The position numbers and the translations under genes are program-made. A stretch of DNA of 8,735 nucleotides from UMGS1781 sp045628105 (GTDB lineage Bacteria > Bacillota > Clostridia > TANB77 > CAG-508), in NCBI GenBank assembly GCA_045628105.1, contig JAZQOX010000049.1, positions 1-8,735 of the forward strand, read 5' to 3'. The notes beneath the pieces are model-generated. The model did no database searches and was not told the origin of the DNA. It was given only the letters and a program-made list of their open reading frames with translations. Below are positions 1 to 6,405 of the stretch, in pieces. Numbering within the stretch: position 1 is the first letter of the stretch; each line of letters starts with the position of its first letter.

Positions 1-364
1 ATTTATAAAATGAATCTGAAAGTATATTAATCTTAGTAATAGCTGATGAAAAATCAATATTATTTAAACATAAATCATAAATTTTATGTCTCTCTTCAGG
101 AGAAAAATAGAAATAGTTTAAATTCAAAATTTTCTTCATAAGACTTGGCTCATATAAATCTAGTATAAGGTATGAAAGAAGAGTGGATATTTTATTCAAA
201 AAAATATTAGGATGTTTTCCAACATAGTGAATAATGACATTATTATAAATTTTGAACTTATAACAAGAATAAAAAGTGTCAGATAATTCAAAATATTCAA
301 GTTCTTTTAGTAGATATTCAGATATTTTTTTATTGTTTGTCTTAATACAAATGCTTTTACGCAA
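1..364 (-). CDS. ytxC: YtxC-like sporulation protein, N-terminal part (runs off the left edge)
   Basis: I translated 121 codons from a TTG at 364 down to the window edge with no stop, so the 3' part is missing. The protein starts MRKSICIKTNNKKISEY. Around residues 75-105 it carries the pattern I associate with the YtxC-like family: a helix with LSYLILDLYEP, then KKILNLNYFYFSPEER and an IYDLCLNNI helix. YtxC proteins of Bacillus and Clostridium are about 280-300 residues, so less than half is present. They are annotated as sporulation proteins of unknown biochemical function. The TTG start is chosen because GGAGGG sits 6 bases upstream of it. An in-frame ATG at 382-380 would place that Shine-Dalgarno inside the gene. 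It follows the GH57 gene on the same strand after 81 bases with no terminator, so read-through is possible. The family call rests on remembered family patterns; the open frame and RBS are seen directly. Confidence 0.7.
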   Translation of the reverse strand, partial: MRKSICIKTNNKKISEYLLKELEYFELSDTFYSCYKFKIYNNVIIHYVGKHPNIFLNKISTLLSYLILDLYEPSLMKKILNLNYFYFSPEERHKIYDLCLNNIDFSSAITKINILSDSFYK

Positions 365-445
365 AAAAATCCCTCCATACATAATATTATCTACTAAAAT
401 CTGTTTAGATATACATATATTATGAAATGGAAGGATTTTAAGTTA
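365..445 (-). other. Short intergenic spacer between GH57 gene and ytxC
   Basis: These 81 bases contain no hairpin with a T-run. On the minus strand a GATAATATT stretch about 20 bases upstream of the GGAGGG could serve as a -10, but I find no convincing -35 at the proper distance. ytxC may therefore be read from the upstream DUF4912-GH57 promoter or from a weak promoter here. Confidence 0.35.
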
Positions 446-2038
446 CTAATTATAAATCATATAATCTATTTCAGGAAAGATACAATCTTTTTTAGAAATA
501 TCTTTCAAGAAGTCTTCGTCAATTGAGTCTGATTTAATTTGTTCATATAGTTTTGTAAAACGTCCAATGTGGTCTTTTATTCTTTTCTTAGCATAATCAA
601 CCATTGTTCCATGAGTTATTATAAATAACCAATCACTACTTTGCGCAAGAAGTAATTCACGTGCACATTGATTTAACGCTTTTCTTTTTAAAGTATTTTT
701 TTCATTAGGGAATAGATTTGCAAGCTCTACCATTCTATCACCAGCAACATGTAGGTGCCTATGAGCATAATCATTTGATCCATTAAGCCATACTTCGCTA
801 TAACCATTTGCTCCCCAGCTAGAAATACATGGAGAACATACTTGCATTTCGGGGTATTTATCTATATATTCACCAGGAGTAATAAGCTTAAAGTTACCTT
901 TGTCGTAATATATTTTTTTAAACAAAATATATAACCAATAAGGACCTTCATACCACCAATGCCCATAAAGTTCGGCATCATATGGGCATACAACAAGAGG
1001 TTTTGCAGGTTGCATTATGTCTGACAATTCATTAATCTGGTTAACTCTAGAATCAAAGAAATGTCCTGCTTGTCTTTCAGCAGAATCGTTTGCCCATTGA
1101 AGATTATAGTAGTCTTTAAATTCTCCTTTTGAGGTTATTCTATGATATTTTATACCAGTATTTACTCTAACACCATTTTTAGCAATATAAGGTTTTATAT
1201 ATTCATAATCTGCATCATAGCCAATATCTCTATAAAATTCACGATAGTTAAAATCTCCAGGGTAGCCACAAACAGAACTCCAAACTTGTTTTGAACTTTC
1301 AATATCCCTACCAAAAGCAATAACTCCTTGAGGAGAACAAATAGGAGCAAAGGTTCCAAAAACTGGAGTAGGATCAGCATATAAAATTCCATGAGATTCG
1401 GTAATTATATATTCAATACCAAATTCTTTTAGATATTTATCAGCTTCATGTACATAACCACATTCAGGAAGCCAAATTCCTCTAGGTGCTCGTCCAAAAT
1501 ATTTTTTATAACATTCTACACCTACAGCAATTTGTGCTCTAATAGTCTTTTCATTAACATATAAAATAGGGAAGTAACCATGAGTTGCTCCACATGTAAT
1601 AATTTCAAGTACGCCAATGTCTTGAAAATGTTTAAATCCATTAATTATATTACAATTATAAATATCTTTAAAAACATGAAGGTCATTTGAATATCTATTT
1701 AAGTAGTATTTAGATAATTCATTTAATCTTGAATCATAAGAAGTTCTCTCAACTTCCTTTGTGCAAAGTTCAATGTGTTTTTTTAAATATTTAATATATC
1801 TTTTTTGTAAAAGTTTATTATCAAGCATGTTTAATAAAGGGGGAGTAAGCGACATAGTAATTCTAAAGTCGACTTTTTCCTCCTCCAATTTTTGAAAATT
1901 AAGAAGTAATGGTATATATGTCTCTGAAATTGCTTCAAATAACCATTCTTCTTCAAGATAATCCTCACTTTCTGGGTGATGTATAAAAGGTAAATGAGCA
2001 TGCAAAATAAAACTTACATAGCCTTTTTCTTTATCCAT
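446..2038 (-). CDS. GH57 family 1,4-alpha-glucan branching-type enzyme
   Basis: This 530-residue cytoplasmic protein has the features of glycoside hydrolase family 57 branching enzymes, which cut an alpha-1,4 glucan and rejoin it as an alpha-1,6 branch in glycogen synthesis. The N-terminus has the family block with HAHLPF (residues 13-18) and MSLTPPLL (62-69). The putative nucleophile is E192 in GIWLPECGY, and the acid/base is D354 in CPYDAELYGHWWYEG. YREFYRDIGYD (265-275) and SSWGANGYSEVWLNG (406-420, with W408 and W417) are further conserved blocks. The C-terminal helical segment has the expected LAQSSDWLF (463-471) and a KDHIGRF tail. Its length is normal for the roughly 520-560 residue class. 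There is no signal peptide. AGGAG lies 7 bases before the ATG. It sits 15 bases downstream of the DUF4912 gene, presumably cotranscribed. Some GH57 members annotated as branching enzymes turn out to be mainly hydrolytic, so activity is inferred. Confidence 0.9.
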   Translation of the reverse strand: MDKEKGYVSFILHAHLPFIHHPESEDYLEEEWLFEAISETYIPLLLNFQKLEEEKVDFRITMSLTPPLLNMLDNKLLQKRYIKYLKKHIELCTKEVERTSYDSRLNELSKYYLNRYSNDLHVFKDIYNCNIINGFKHFQDIGVLEIITCGATHGYFPILYVNEKTIRAQIAVGVECYKKYFGRAPRGIWLPECGYVHEADKYLKEFGIEYIITESHGILYADPTPVFGTFAPICSPQGVIAFGRDIESSKQVWSSVCGYPGDFNYREFYRDIGYDADYEYIKPYIAKNGVRVNTGIKYHRITSKGEFKDYYNLQWANDSAERQAGHFFDSRVNQINELSDIMQPAKPLVVCPYDAELYGHWWYEGPYWLYILFKKIYYDKGNFKLITPGEYIDKYPEMQVCSPCISSWGANGYSEVWLNGSNDYAHRHLHVAGDRMVELANLFPNEKNTLKRKALNQCARELLLAQSSDWLFIITHGTMVDYAKKRIKDHIGRFTKLYEQIKSDSIDEDFLKDISKKDCIFPEIDYMIYN

Positions 2039-2053
2039 TAAATTACTCCTTTG

Positions 2054-2962
2054 TTAAAACGTTGAACTTGGATTTTTTTCTATATTACGTAGTTCGTCAT
2101 TCTTATATATTTTTTTGTATATATCGTAAATGTTATAAATTCTTCCGAAATATTGCATAAAATTAAATTGATTTATATCTTTTGAATATTCTTGACCACT
2201 TTTTACATTTCTAAAGAACAAAACTTTTTGATTTTTTTCAAATAAAATACGACTATTTGGAGCTTCAATTACATTTGAAGATGTAACATACATATAATTA
2301 TTTGGAATATGTACATAACCGTTTCTTGGTCTTCTTCCAAGCTCAATTTCATAATCACATTTTGAATCGTTAACATTAAAATACCAACTGTTTGCAAAGT
2401 CGTTAATTTCAATTTCAAAAGAATAATTCATAGTTTTGTTATGAACAATAAGTACTGGGAAAGTATCATTAAAGAAATTATCTCCAAACTCTTTAATGTA
2501 TTTTTGTCTGTCGTCATCTGAAATATCCCAATAAACAAAAAGTGTTTTAGGGGTTTGAGCTAGTATTTTAACAACAGTTTGATTATATCTATATGGTAAA
2601 TCATAATATTCTAATGTATTAATTTTTGTCTTCTTTACTGAAGATTTTCTTGAAGTTCTAGGAGTAACAGATTTTTTTGTTACTTTTGCTTTTTTACTTA
2701 CTGTTTCTGAAGGCTTTTTTGATTTAGTTGTAGTCTTCTTTTTAACTGTGGTAGAAACTTTTTTAGAACTCTTAGAAGATTTTGTAGTAGAAGAAGATTT
2801 AGTTGATGAAGTTTTAGCATTTTTTGTAGCAGATGCTTTTTTGGTTGTAGCTGTTTCCTTTGTAGATTTTTTGGAAGCACCTGATTTGCGTGACTTTGTT
2901 TCAACTTTTTCCTTATTAATTTTAGATTTCTTCTCTTTTATGTCTTTAGTATTTTCTTGCAT
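2054..2962 (-). CDS. DUF4912 domain protein with long lysine/serine/threonine-rich N-terminal tail
   Basis: The protein is 302 residues from the ATG at 2962; AGGAGG lies 7 bases upstream of that ATG. The TTG immediately before it is only 4 bases from the Shine-Dalgarno and is less likely. Residues 1-115 are low complexity and almost entirely Lys, Ser, Thr, Ala and Arg with very few large hydrophobic residues. This part is probably disordered, strongly basic and similar in composition to histone H1-like tails. From about residue 117 a folded domain begins: LEYYDLPYRYNQTVVKIL, then LFVYWDIS (141-148), LIVHN, a beta-rich centre with ELGRRPRNGYVHIP (207-220) and NVIEAPNSRILFE (230-242). This matches DUF4912 as I remember it; its biochemical role is not known to me. 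These proteins often occur beside GH57 branching enzymes, as here, suggesting a role tied to glucan metabolism. No signal peptide or membrane segment is visible. Confidence 0.85.
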   Translation of the reverse strand: MQENTKDIKEKKSKINKEKVETKSRKSGASKKSTKETATTKKASATKNAKTSSTKSSSTTKSSKSSKKVSTTVKKKTTTKSKKPSETVSKKAKVTKKSVTPRTSRKSSVKKTKINTLEYYDLPYRYNQTVVKILAQTPKTLFVYWDISDDDRQKYIKEFGDNFFNDTFPVLIVHNKTMNYSFEIEINDFANSWYFNVNDSKCDYEIELGRRPRNGYVHIPNNYMYVTSSNVIEAPNSRILFEKNQKVLFFRNVKSGQEYSKDINQFNFMQYFGRIYNIYDIYKKIYKNDELRNIEKNPSSTF

Positions 2963-3002
2963 CAAAAATCCTCCTTAGTAAATATATTATTCATCAAATC
3001 AT

Positions 3003-3031
3003 AATATATATCAAAACAATAATAAATTCAA
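3003..3031 (-). promoter_or_regulatory. Candidate sigma-A promoter for the DUF4912-GH57 unit
   Basis: On the minus strand a TTGAAT (3031-3026) is separated by 17 bases from TATATT (3008-3003), about 40 bases before the start codon at 2962. A second overlapping choice is TTGATA with AATAAT 17 bases later. Either would be sigma-A-like. The region is so AT-rich that chance matches are likely, so this is only a candidate. Confidence 0.4.
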
Positions 3032-3135
3032 TAGAAATATTAAAAATAATCTAAAAAACCTAAAATTCGTAATTTTGAAAATTCAGGACATATAAAAAAT
3101 TCCAAAAGAGTTTATGAAATTTCAAAAACAAATAC

Positions 3136-3164
3136 TTGACAACCACAAACAGAAGTTTTATAAT
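3136..3164 (+). promoter_or_regulatory. Perfect-consensus sigma-A promoter of the ORF6N gene
   Basis: TTGACA (3136-3141) and TATAAT (3159-3164) are both exact consensus hexamers with an exact 17-base spacer. Transcription would start near 3171, giving a leader of about 25 bases that contains the AAGGAAG ribosome binding site (3182-3188), 7 bases before the ATG at 3196. A second TTGACA at 3177-3182 lies just past the expected start; it could be coincidence or part of an operator. Confidence 0.8.
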
Positions 3165-3195
3165 AAACACAACTTTTTGACAAGGAAGTGTTTAA

Positions 3196-4104
3196 ATGGA
3201 AAATGAATTAGTAGAGATTAAAAATTTAATTTATACAATAAGAGGAAAGCAAGTAATGCTAGATAGCGATGTAGCAATGTTATATCATACAGAAACTAGA
3301 ATAATAAATCAGGCAGTAAAAAGAAATTTAGAAAGATTTCCAGAAGAATTTTGTTTTAAAATAACAGAGAATGAAATTAAAATATTAGAAGCACAATTTA
3401 TTGCTAAAAATGGGATGAACTCATCACAAAATGTGATGAGTTCAAGAAACCTTAATAAGAATAGAGGAAAAACATATTTACCCTATCTATTTACAGAACA
3501 AGGAATAGCAATGCTATCAGCTGTAATAAAAAATGATGTGGCGATTAAAGTAAGTATAAATATTATAAATGCCTTTATAGAAATGAGAAAATTTTTAAAT
3601 AATAATGGACAAGTTTTTGAAAGATTAACAACATTAGAATATAAGCAAATAGAAAATGAAAGGAATTTTGATAAAGTATTTAATATGTTACAACAAGAAG
3701 AAAATATAAAACAAAAAATATTTTTTCAAGGACAAATTTGGGACAGTTATAGTTTAATAATTGATATAATAAAAAAGGCAAATAATAAAATAACAATAAT
3801 AGACAACTATGTAGATGATAGTGTTTTAAAAATGCTTACAAAAAAGAATAAAGGTGTAGAAACTGTTATTTTAACATCAAACAAAAGCAATATACAAAAT
3901 CTAGATGTACAAAAGTTCAATAAAGAATATTCAAGTTTAAAAGTAGCCAAAACAGATAAATTCCATGATAGGTTTATAATAATAGATAACAAGGAATTAT
4001 ATCATTTAGGAGCATCAATAAAAGATTTAGGCAAGAAGTGTTTTGCAATAAATAAAGTTGAAAGTCAAGAAATATTAGAAATGTTAAAGAAAACAATATT
4101 ATAA
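3196..4104 (+). CDS. ORF6N (KilA-N-like) domain protein with PLD-like C-terminus
   Basis: This 302-residue protein has an ORF6N domain at about residues 5-132. The landmarks are MLDSDVAMLY (21-30), the VKRNLERFPEEFCF block (41-54) and YLPYLFTEQGIAML (94-107), followed by a helix with NAFIEMRKFL. ORF6N and KilA-N domains are DNA-binding modules of phage antirepressors and many bacterial relatives. After a charged helical linker (about 135-170), the C-terminal part reads KIFFQGQIWDSYSLI, TIIDNYVDDSVLKML and HDRFIIIDNKELYHLGAS. This resembles one half of a phospholipase D-like fold. The motif is H257-x-R259-x4-D264, so the usual HKD lysine is arginine, and only one such motif is present, so nuclease activity is doubtful. 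The gene stands alone between two housekeeping regions, without integrase or toxin partner. Function is unknown: a phage-derived regulator or a defence-related factor are both possible. It holds the inverted repeat listed separately. Confidence 0.85.
   Translation: MENELVEIKNLIYTIRGKQVMLDSDVAMLYHTETRIINQAVKRNLERFPEEFCFKITENEIKILEAQFIAKNGMNSSQNVMSSRNLNKNRGKTYLPYLFTEQGIAMLSAVIKNDVAIKVSINIINAFIEMRKFLNNNGQVFERLTTLEYKQIENERNFDKVFNMLQQEENIKQKIFFQGQIWDSYSLIIDIIKKANNKITIIDNYVDDSVLKMLTKKNKGVETVILTSNKSNIQNLDVQKFNKEYSSLKVAKTDKFHDRFIIIDNKELYHLGASIKDLGKKCFAINKVESQEILEMLKKTIL
3416..3444. repeat. Perfect 13-base inverted repeat with 3-base loop inside the ORF6N gene
   Basis: The left arm 3416-3428 (TGAACTCATCACA) and right arm 3432-3444 (TGTGATGAGTTCA) are exact reverse complements separated by AAA. 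The element encodes residues M74 to S83, between the basic ORF6N core and the conserved YLPYLFTEQG block, and keeps the reading frame. In RNA it would form a long stable hairpin in an otherwise AT-rich message. There is no T-run after it, so it is not a terminator. Confidence 0.9.
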
Positions 4105-4248
4105 AATAGATATAATACAAGGAAAAGCCTACATTCTATGTTATATAACTTCATTGGATTTACATAGGTGGGTCTGGGGTGGAAAATATTGACAAAATCC
4201 ACTTTTTGAAGTACAATAAAATGGTATTTAAAAGGAGAGATATTTTTT
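4105..4248 (+). other. Intergenic region upstream of gdpP with a G-rich tract
   Basis: These 144 bases hold the gdpP promoter (listed separately) and, just upstream of it, an unusual G-rich tract at 4167-4182: GG, GGG, GGGG and GG runs separated by one to three bases. A weak imperfect stem could pair CCTAC (4128-4132) with GTGGG (4168-4172) and CTATG (4136-4140) with CATAG (4163-4167). No T-run follows, so there is no clear terminator for the ORF6N gene. No c-di-AMP riboswitch pattern was recognised. Confidence 0.45.
4189..4217 (+). promoter_or_regulatory. Sigma-A promoter of gdpP
   Basis: An exact TTGACA (4189-4194) is followed after 17 bases by TACAAT (4212-4217), one base from consensus. 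Transcription would start near 4224, leaving a leader of about 25 bases with AAAGGAGAG (4231-4239) ahead of the ATG at 4249. The distance from GGAG to the ATG, 11 bases, is a little long. Confidence 0.75.
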
Positions 4249-6252
4249 ATGTCTAATTATAACTTAAAAACACTTGAAAAAATAGAATCCAAAACAAAAA
4301 TATACCTAATAATAATTGCTATTTTATTAGTTGTACTTTGTATAAATAATATAAATTTTATTATACCAGCAACACTTGTATATGCAGGTATAATTATATA
4401 TACAATATGGGTTTACAACAAAAGAAAAGGGGAACTTTCTAGTTATATTAATGAACTTACTTTCTCAGTTGATTCAGCTGCAAAAAATACATTGATAAAT
4501 TCGCCATTTCCATTAATTATATTAGAAACAAATGGAAATGTAATTTGGAGAAGTTCAACTTTTAATAGAGAGTTCGCAAATGTTGGAATAAATGCGTATG
4601 TAGACGACCTAGCAAAAGAAATAAAAATTGATATTGAAAACGGAAAATTAAAGTTAGATAAAAAAATTAATATCAACAAAAAGATTTATCACGTAATTGG
4701 CGATTACGTAAAAATGAAGAAAAAAGACAAGAAAAAAGAAATGCAATATATGATAGTATTATATTTTATTGATATCACTGAAGGCGAAGAATTAATGATA
4801 AAATATAGTGATTCAAAATCATGTGTTGGTATAGTAATGCTAGATAACTATGAAGAAATAATACAAAGAATTTCTGAAGAGGACAAGTTGCAAGTTATTG
4901 CATCAATAGAGAAAAAACTTTATGAATGGGCTGGAACTTCTGGTGGTATTATGATAAAAAAAGAAAGAGATACTTATGTATTTGTTCTTGAACAAAAATA
5001 CCTAACAAGCATGGAAAACAATAAATTTGCAATTTTAGACGAAATTAAAGAAATTGAAACTGAAGATGGGATGCCAATTACATTAAGTATTGCTATTTCA
5101 AATGAAGGAACAACAAATTATGAAAAATACGAATCAGCATTAGTGGCAATTGATATTGCACTTGGTAGAGGCGGAGATCAAGCAGTAATAAGAAAAGATG
5201 GAAAATATAATTTCTTTGGGGGAAAGGCTCAAGAAGTCGAAAAAAGAACTAAGGTTAAAGCAAGAGTTATATCACATGCGCTAGAGGAATTAATAAAAAA
5301 ATCAGATAATGTAATGATAATGGGACATATGAATGGAGATATTGATTCAATAGGTTCAAGTCTTGGTATTTTTAGACTCGCAAAATCGTTAGATAAAGAG
5401 GCTTTTATTGTTAATAATAGTTTTGGATTATCAATTGAACACATTGTTGCAGCTATGACTGAAAAAGGATACAGAGATTTTATGATTGATAAAAATCAAG
5501 CTTTAAATGCAATTACTCCGAATACACTTTTAGTTATTGTAGATACTCATAAAAGAAGCTACGTTGAAGTTCCGGAATTACTACAAGAAACACAAAAAAT
5601 AGTAATTATTGATCATCACAGAAAATCAGAAGATTTTATAGATAATGCAATTTTAACATTCCATGAAGCTTATGCATCTTCTGCATCCGAACTTGTTACA
5701 GAGATAATTCAATACGCAACAAAAGAAATTACTTTGGAACAAATAGAGGCAGAAAGTTTATATGCAGGTATAATGATGGATACAAAAAACTTTACATTTA
5801 AAACAGGGGTTAGAACATTTGAAGCTGCGGCATATTTAAGAAAATATGGTATAGATATAATCAAAGTAAAAAAATGGTTCCAAAGTGATTTGGAAAGTTA
5901 CAATGTAATTGCGGAAATTGTAAAAAATGCAGAAATTGTAAATGATTCAATAGGAATTTCTATATATGATGAAAAAGATAAAAATGCAAACTTAATTTGC
6001 GCAAAGGCAGCAGATGAACTTTTAACAATAAGTGACATAACTGCATCTTTTGTATTAGGACATATGGGTGAAAAAATCTGCATTAGTGGAAGATCAATTG
6101 GTGATATAAATGTACAAGTTATTCTAGAAAAATTAGGAGGCGGAGGACATATAACTCTTGCCGGTGCTCAATTAGAAGGACTCACAATGGAAGACGCGAA
6201 AAACGAGTTAATTATAAGAATTAATGAGTATTTTACTGAAAACAATTTTTAA
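4249..6252 (+). CDS. gdpP: Cyclic-di-AMP phosphodiesterase GdpP (DHH-DHHA1 family)
   Basis: The 667-residue protein has the full GdpP/YybT plan: two membrane helices (about 17-33 and 36-56), a PAS-like sensor domain (about 75-175), a degenerate GGDEF domain (about 190-310, ending RGGDQAVIRKDGKYNFFGG) and a catalytic DHH-DHHA1 module. DHH motifs are present: GHMNGDIDSIGSS with H360, D364 and D366; VDTHKRS with D432; IDHHR with D455, H456 and H457; MMDTKNF with D511. The DHHA1 glycine block GGGGHITLAGAQ is at 630-641. All expected metal ligands appear intact. Family members cleave c-di-AMP to pApA at the inner membrane, with the PAS domain binding heme or other signals, and so affect cell wall and potassium homeostasis. 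Length is typical (about 655-665). In Bacillus, gdpP precedes rplI; here it is followed by its own terminator and then spoIIE, so it looks monocistronic. Confidence 0.95.
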   Translation: MSNYNLKTLEKIESKTKIYLIIIAILLVVLCINNINFIIPATLVYAGIIIYTIWVYNKRKGELSSYINELTFSVDSAAKNTLINSPFPLIILETNGNVIWRSSTFNREFANVGINAYVDDLAKEIKIDIENGKLKLDKKININKKIYHVIGDYVKMKKKDKKKEMQYMIVLYFIDITEGEELMIKYSDSKSCVGIVMLDNYEEIIQRISEEDKLQVIASIEKKLYEWAGTSGGIMIKKERDTYVFVLEQKYLTSMENNKFAILDEIKEIETEDGMPITLSIAISNEGTTNYEKYESALVAIDIALGRGGDQAVIRKDGKYNFFGGKAQEVEKRTKVKARVISHALEELIKKSDNVMIMGHMNGDIDSIGSSLGIFRLAKSLDKEAFIVNNSFGLSIEHIVAAMTEKGYRDFMIDKNQALNAITPNTLLVIVDTHKRSYVEVPELLQETQKIVIIDHHRKSEDFIDNAILTFHEAYASSASELVTEIIQYATKEITLEQIEAESLYAGIMMDTKNFTFKTGVRTFEAAAYLRKYGIDIIKVKKWFQSDLESYNVIAEIVKNAEIVNDSIGISIYDEKDKNANLICAKAADELLTISDITASFVLGHMGEKICISGRSIGDINVQVILEKLGGGGHITLAGAQLEGLTMEDAKNELIIRINEYFTENNF

Positions 6253-6266
6253 CGAATGAAGAAGGA

Positions 6267-6298
6267 AAAATGGGTAAGCAAACATGCTTGCCCATTTT
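6267..6298 (+). terminator. Intrinsic terminator of gdpP
   Basis: A 14-base stem (6267-6280 with 6285-6298) with one G-U pair and an AACA loop is formed by AAAATGGGTAAGCA and TGCTTGCCCATTTT, starting 15 bases after the gdpP stop. The 3' side is T-rich (TTTTGTT), and the A-run on the 5' side could also let it work in the opposite direction. Confidence 0.85.
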
Positions 6299-6304
6299 GT
6301 TGAA
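6298..6304 (+). promoter_or_regulatory. Possible Spo0A box upstream of spoIIE
   Basis: TGTTGAA differs by one base from the 0A-box core TGTCGAA known from Bacillus. It lies about 63 bases before the -10 hexamer and overlaps the tail of the gdpP terminator. A seven-base near match in AT-rich DNA can easily occur by chance, so the call rests mainly on its position in front of a gene that is a classical Spo0A target. Confidence 0.3.
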
Positions 6305-6339
6305 TAATGTAATAAACTTTTTGAATAAAATTACTAATT

Positions 6340-6372
6340 ATGACAAAAAAATATTAAAATATGTTGTATAAT
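6340..6372 (+). promoter_or_regulatory. Candidate spoIIE promoter with extended 21-base spacer
   Basis: ATGACA (6340-6345, one base from TTGACA) and an exact TATAAT (6367-6372) are 21 bases apart. I see no better -35 at 17 bases. In Bacillus subtilis the Spo0A-activated spoIIG and spoIIE promoters are sigma-A promoters with similarly long spacers, so the arrangement fits. The start would be near 6379, a 27-base leader. Confidence 0.5.
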
Positions 6373-6405
6373 ATGTTACAATATTAAACACTTAGGAGGA
6401 CAAAA

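Larger units (their letters stand above)
2963..3195. other. Divergent intergenic region
   Basis: These 233 bases separate the minus-strand DUF4912 unit from the plus-strand ORF6N gene and hold the two promoters listed separately. The remainder, roughly 3040-3130, is AT-rich with short inverted repeats such as AAAATT-cgt-AATTTT near 3062-3076. I see no ORF with a ribosome binding site, no terminator and no recognisable RNA. Confidence 0.5.

Noticed and set aside
362..382. Alternative ATG start for the ytxC-like gene at 382
   Set aside because: It is in frame, but the GGAGGG Shine-Dalgarno would lie inside the coding sequence and nothing suitable lies upstream; the TTG at 364 has ideal spacing.
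2748..2978. 76-codon plus-strand open frame, hydrophobic and acidic
   Set aside because: It is the reverse reading of the lysine-rich tail of the DUF4912 gene, where low-complexity codons avoid stops on both strands.
3196..4104. ORF6N gene as part of a prophage or transposon
   Set aside because: No integrase, transposase, terminal repeats or other phage genes are visible on either side; only the domain type suggests phage ancestry.
4128..4172. Imperfect hairpin after the ORF6N gene as a terminator
   Set aside because: The stem is two 5-base pieces with a bulge and a large loop, and no T-run follows.
4105..4248. c-di-AMP riboswitch upstream of gdpP
   Set aside because: The probable leader is only about 25 bases and no conserved riboswitch core is recognisable.
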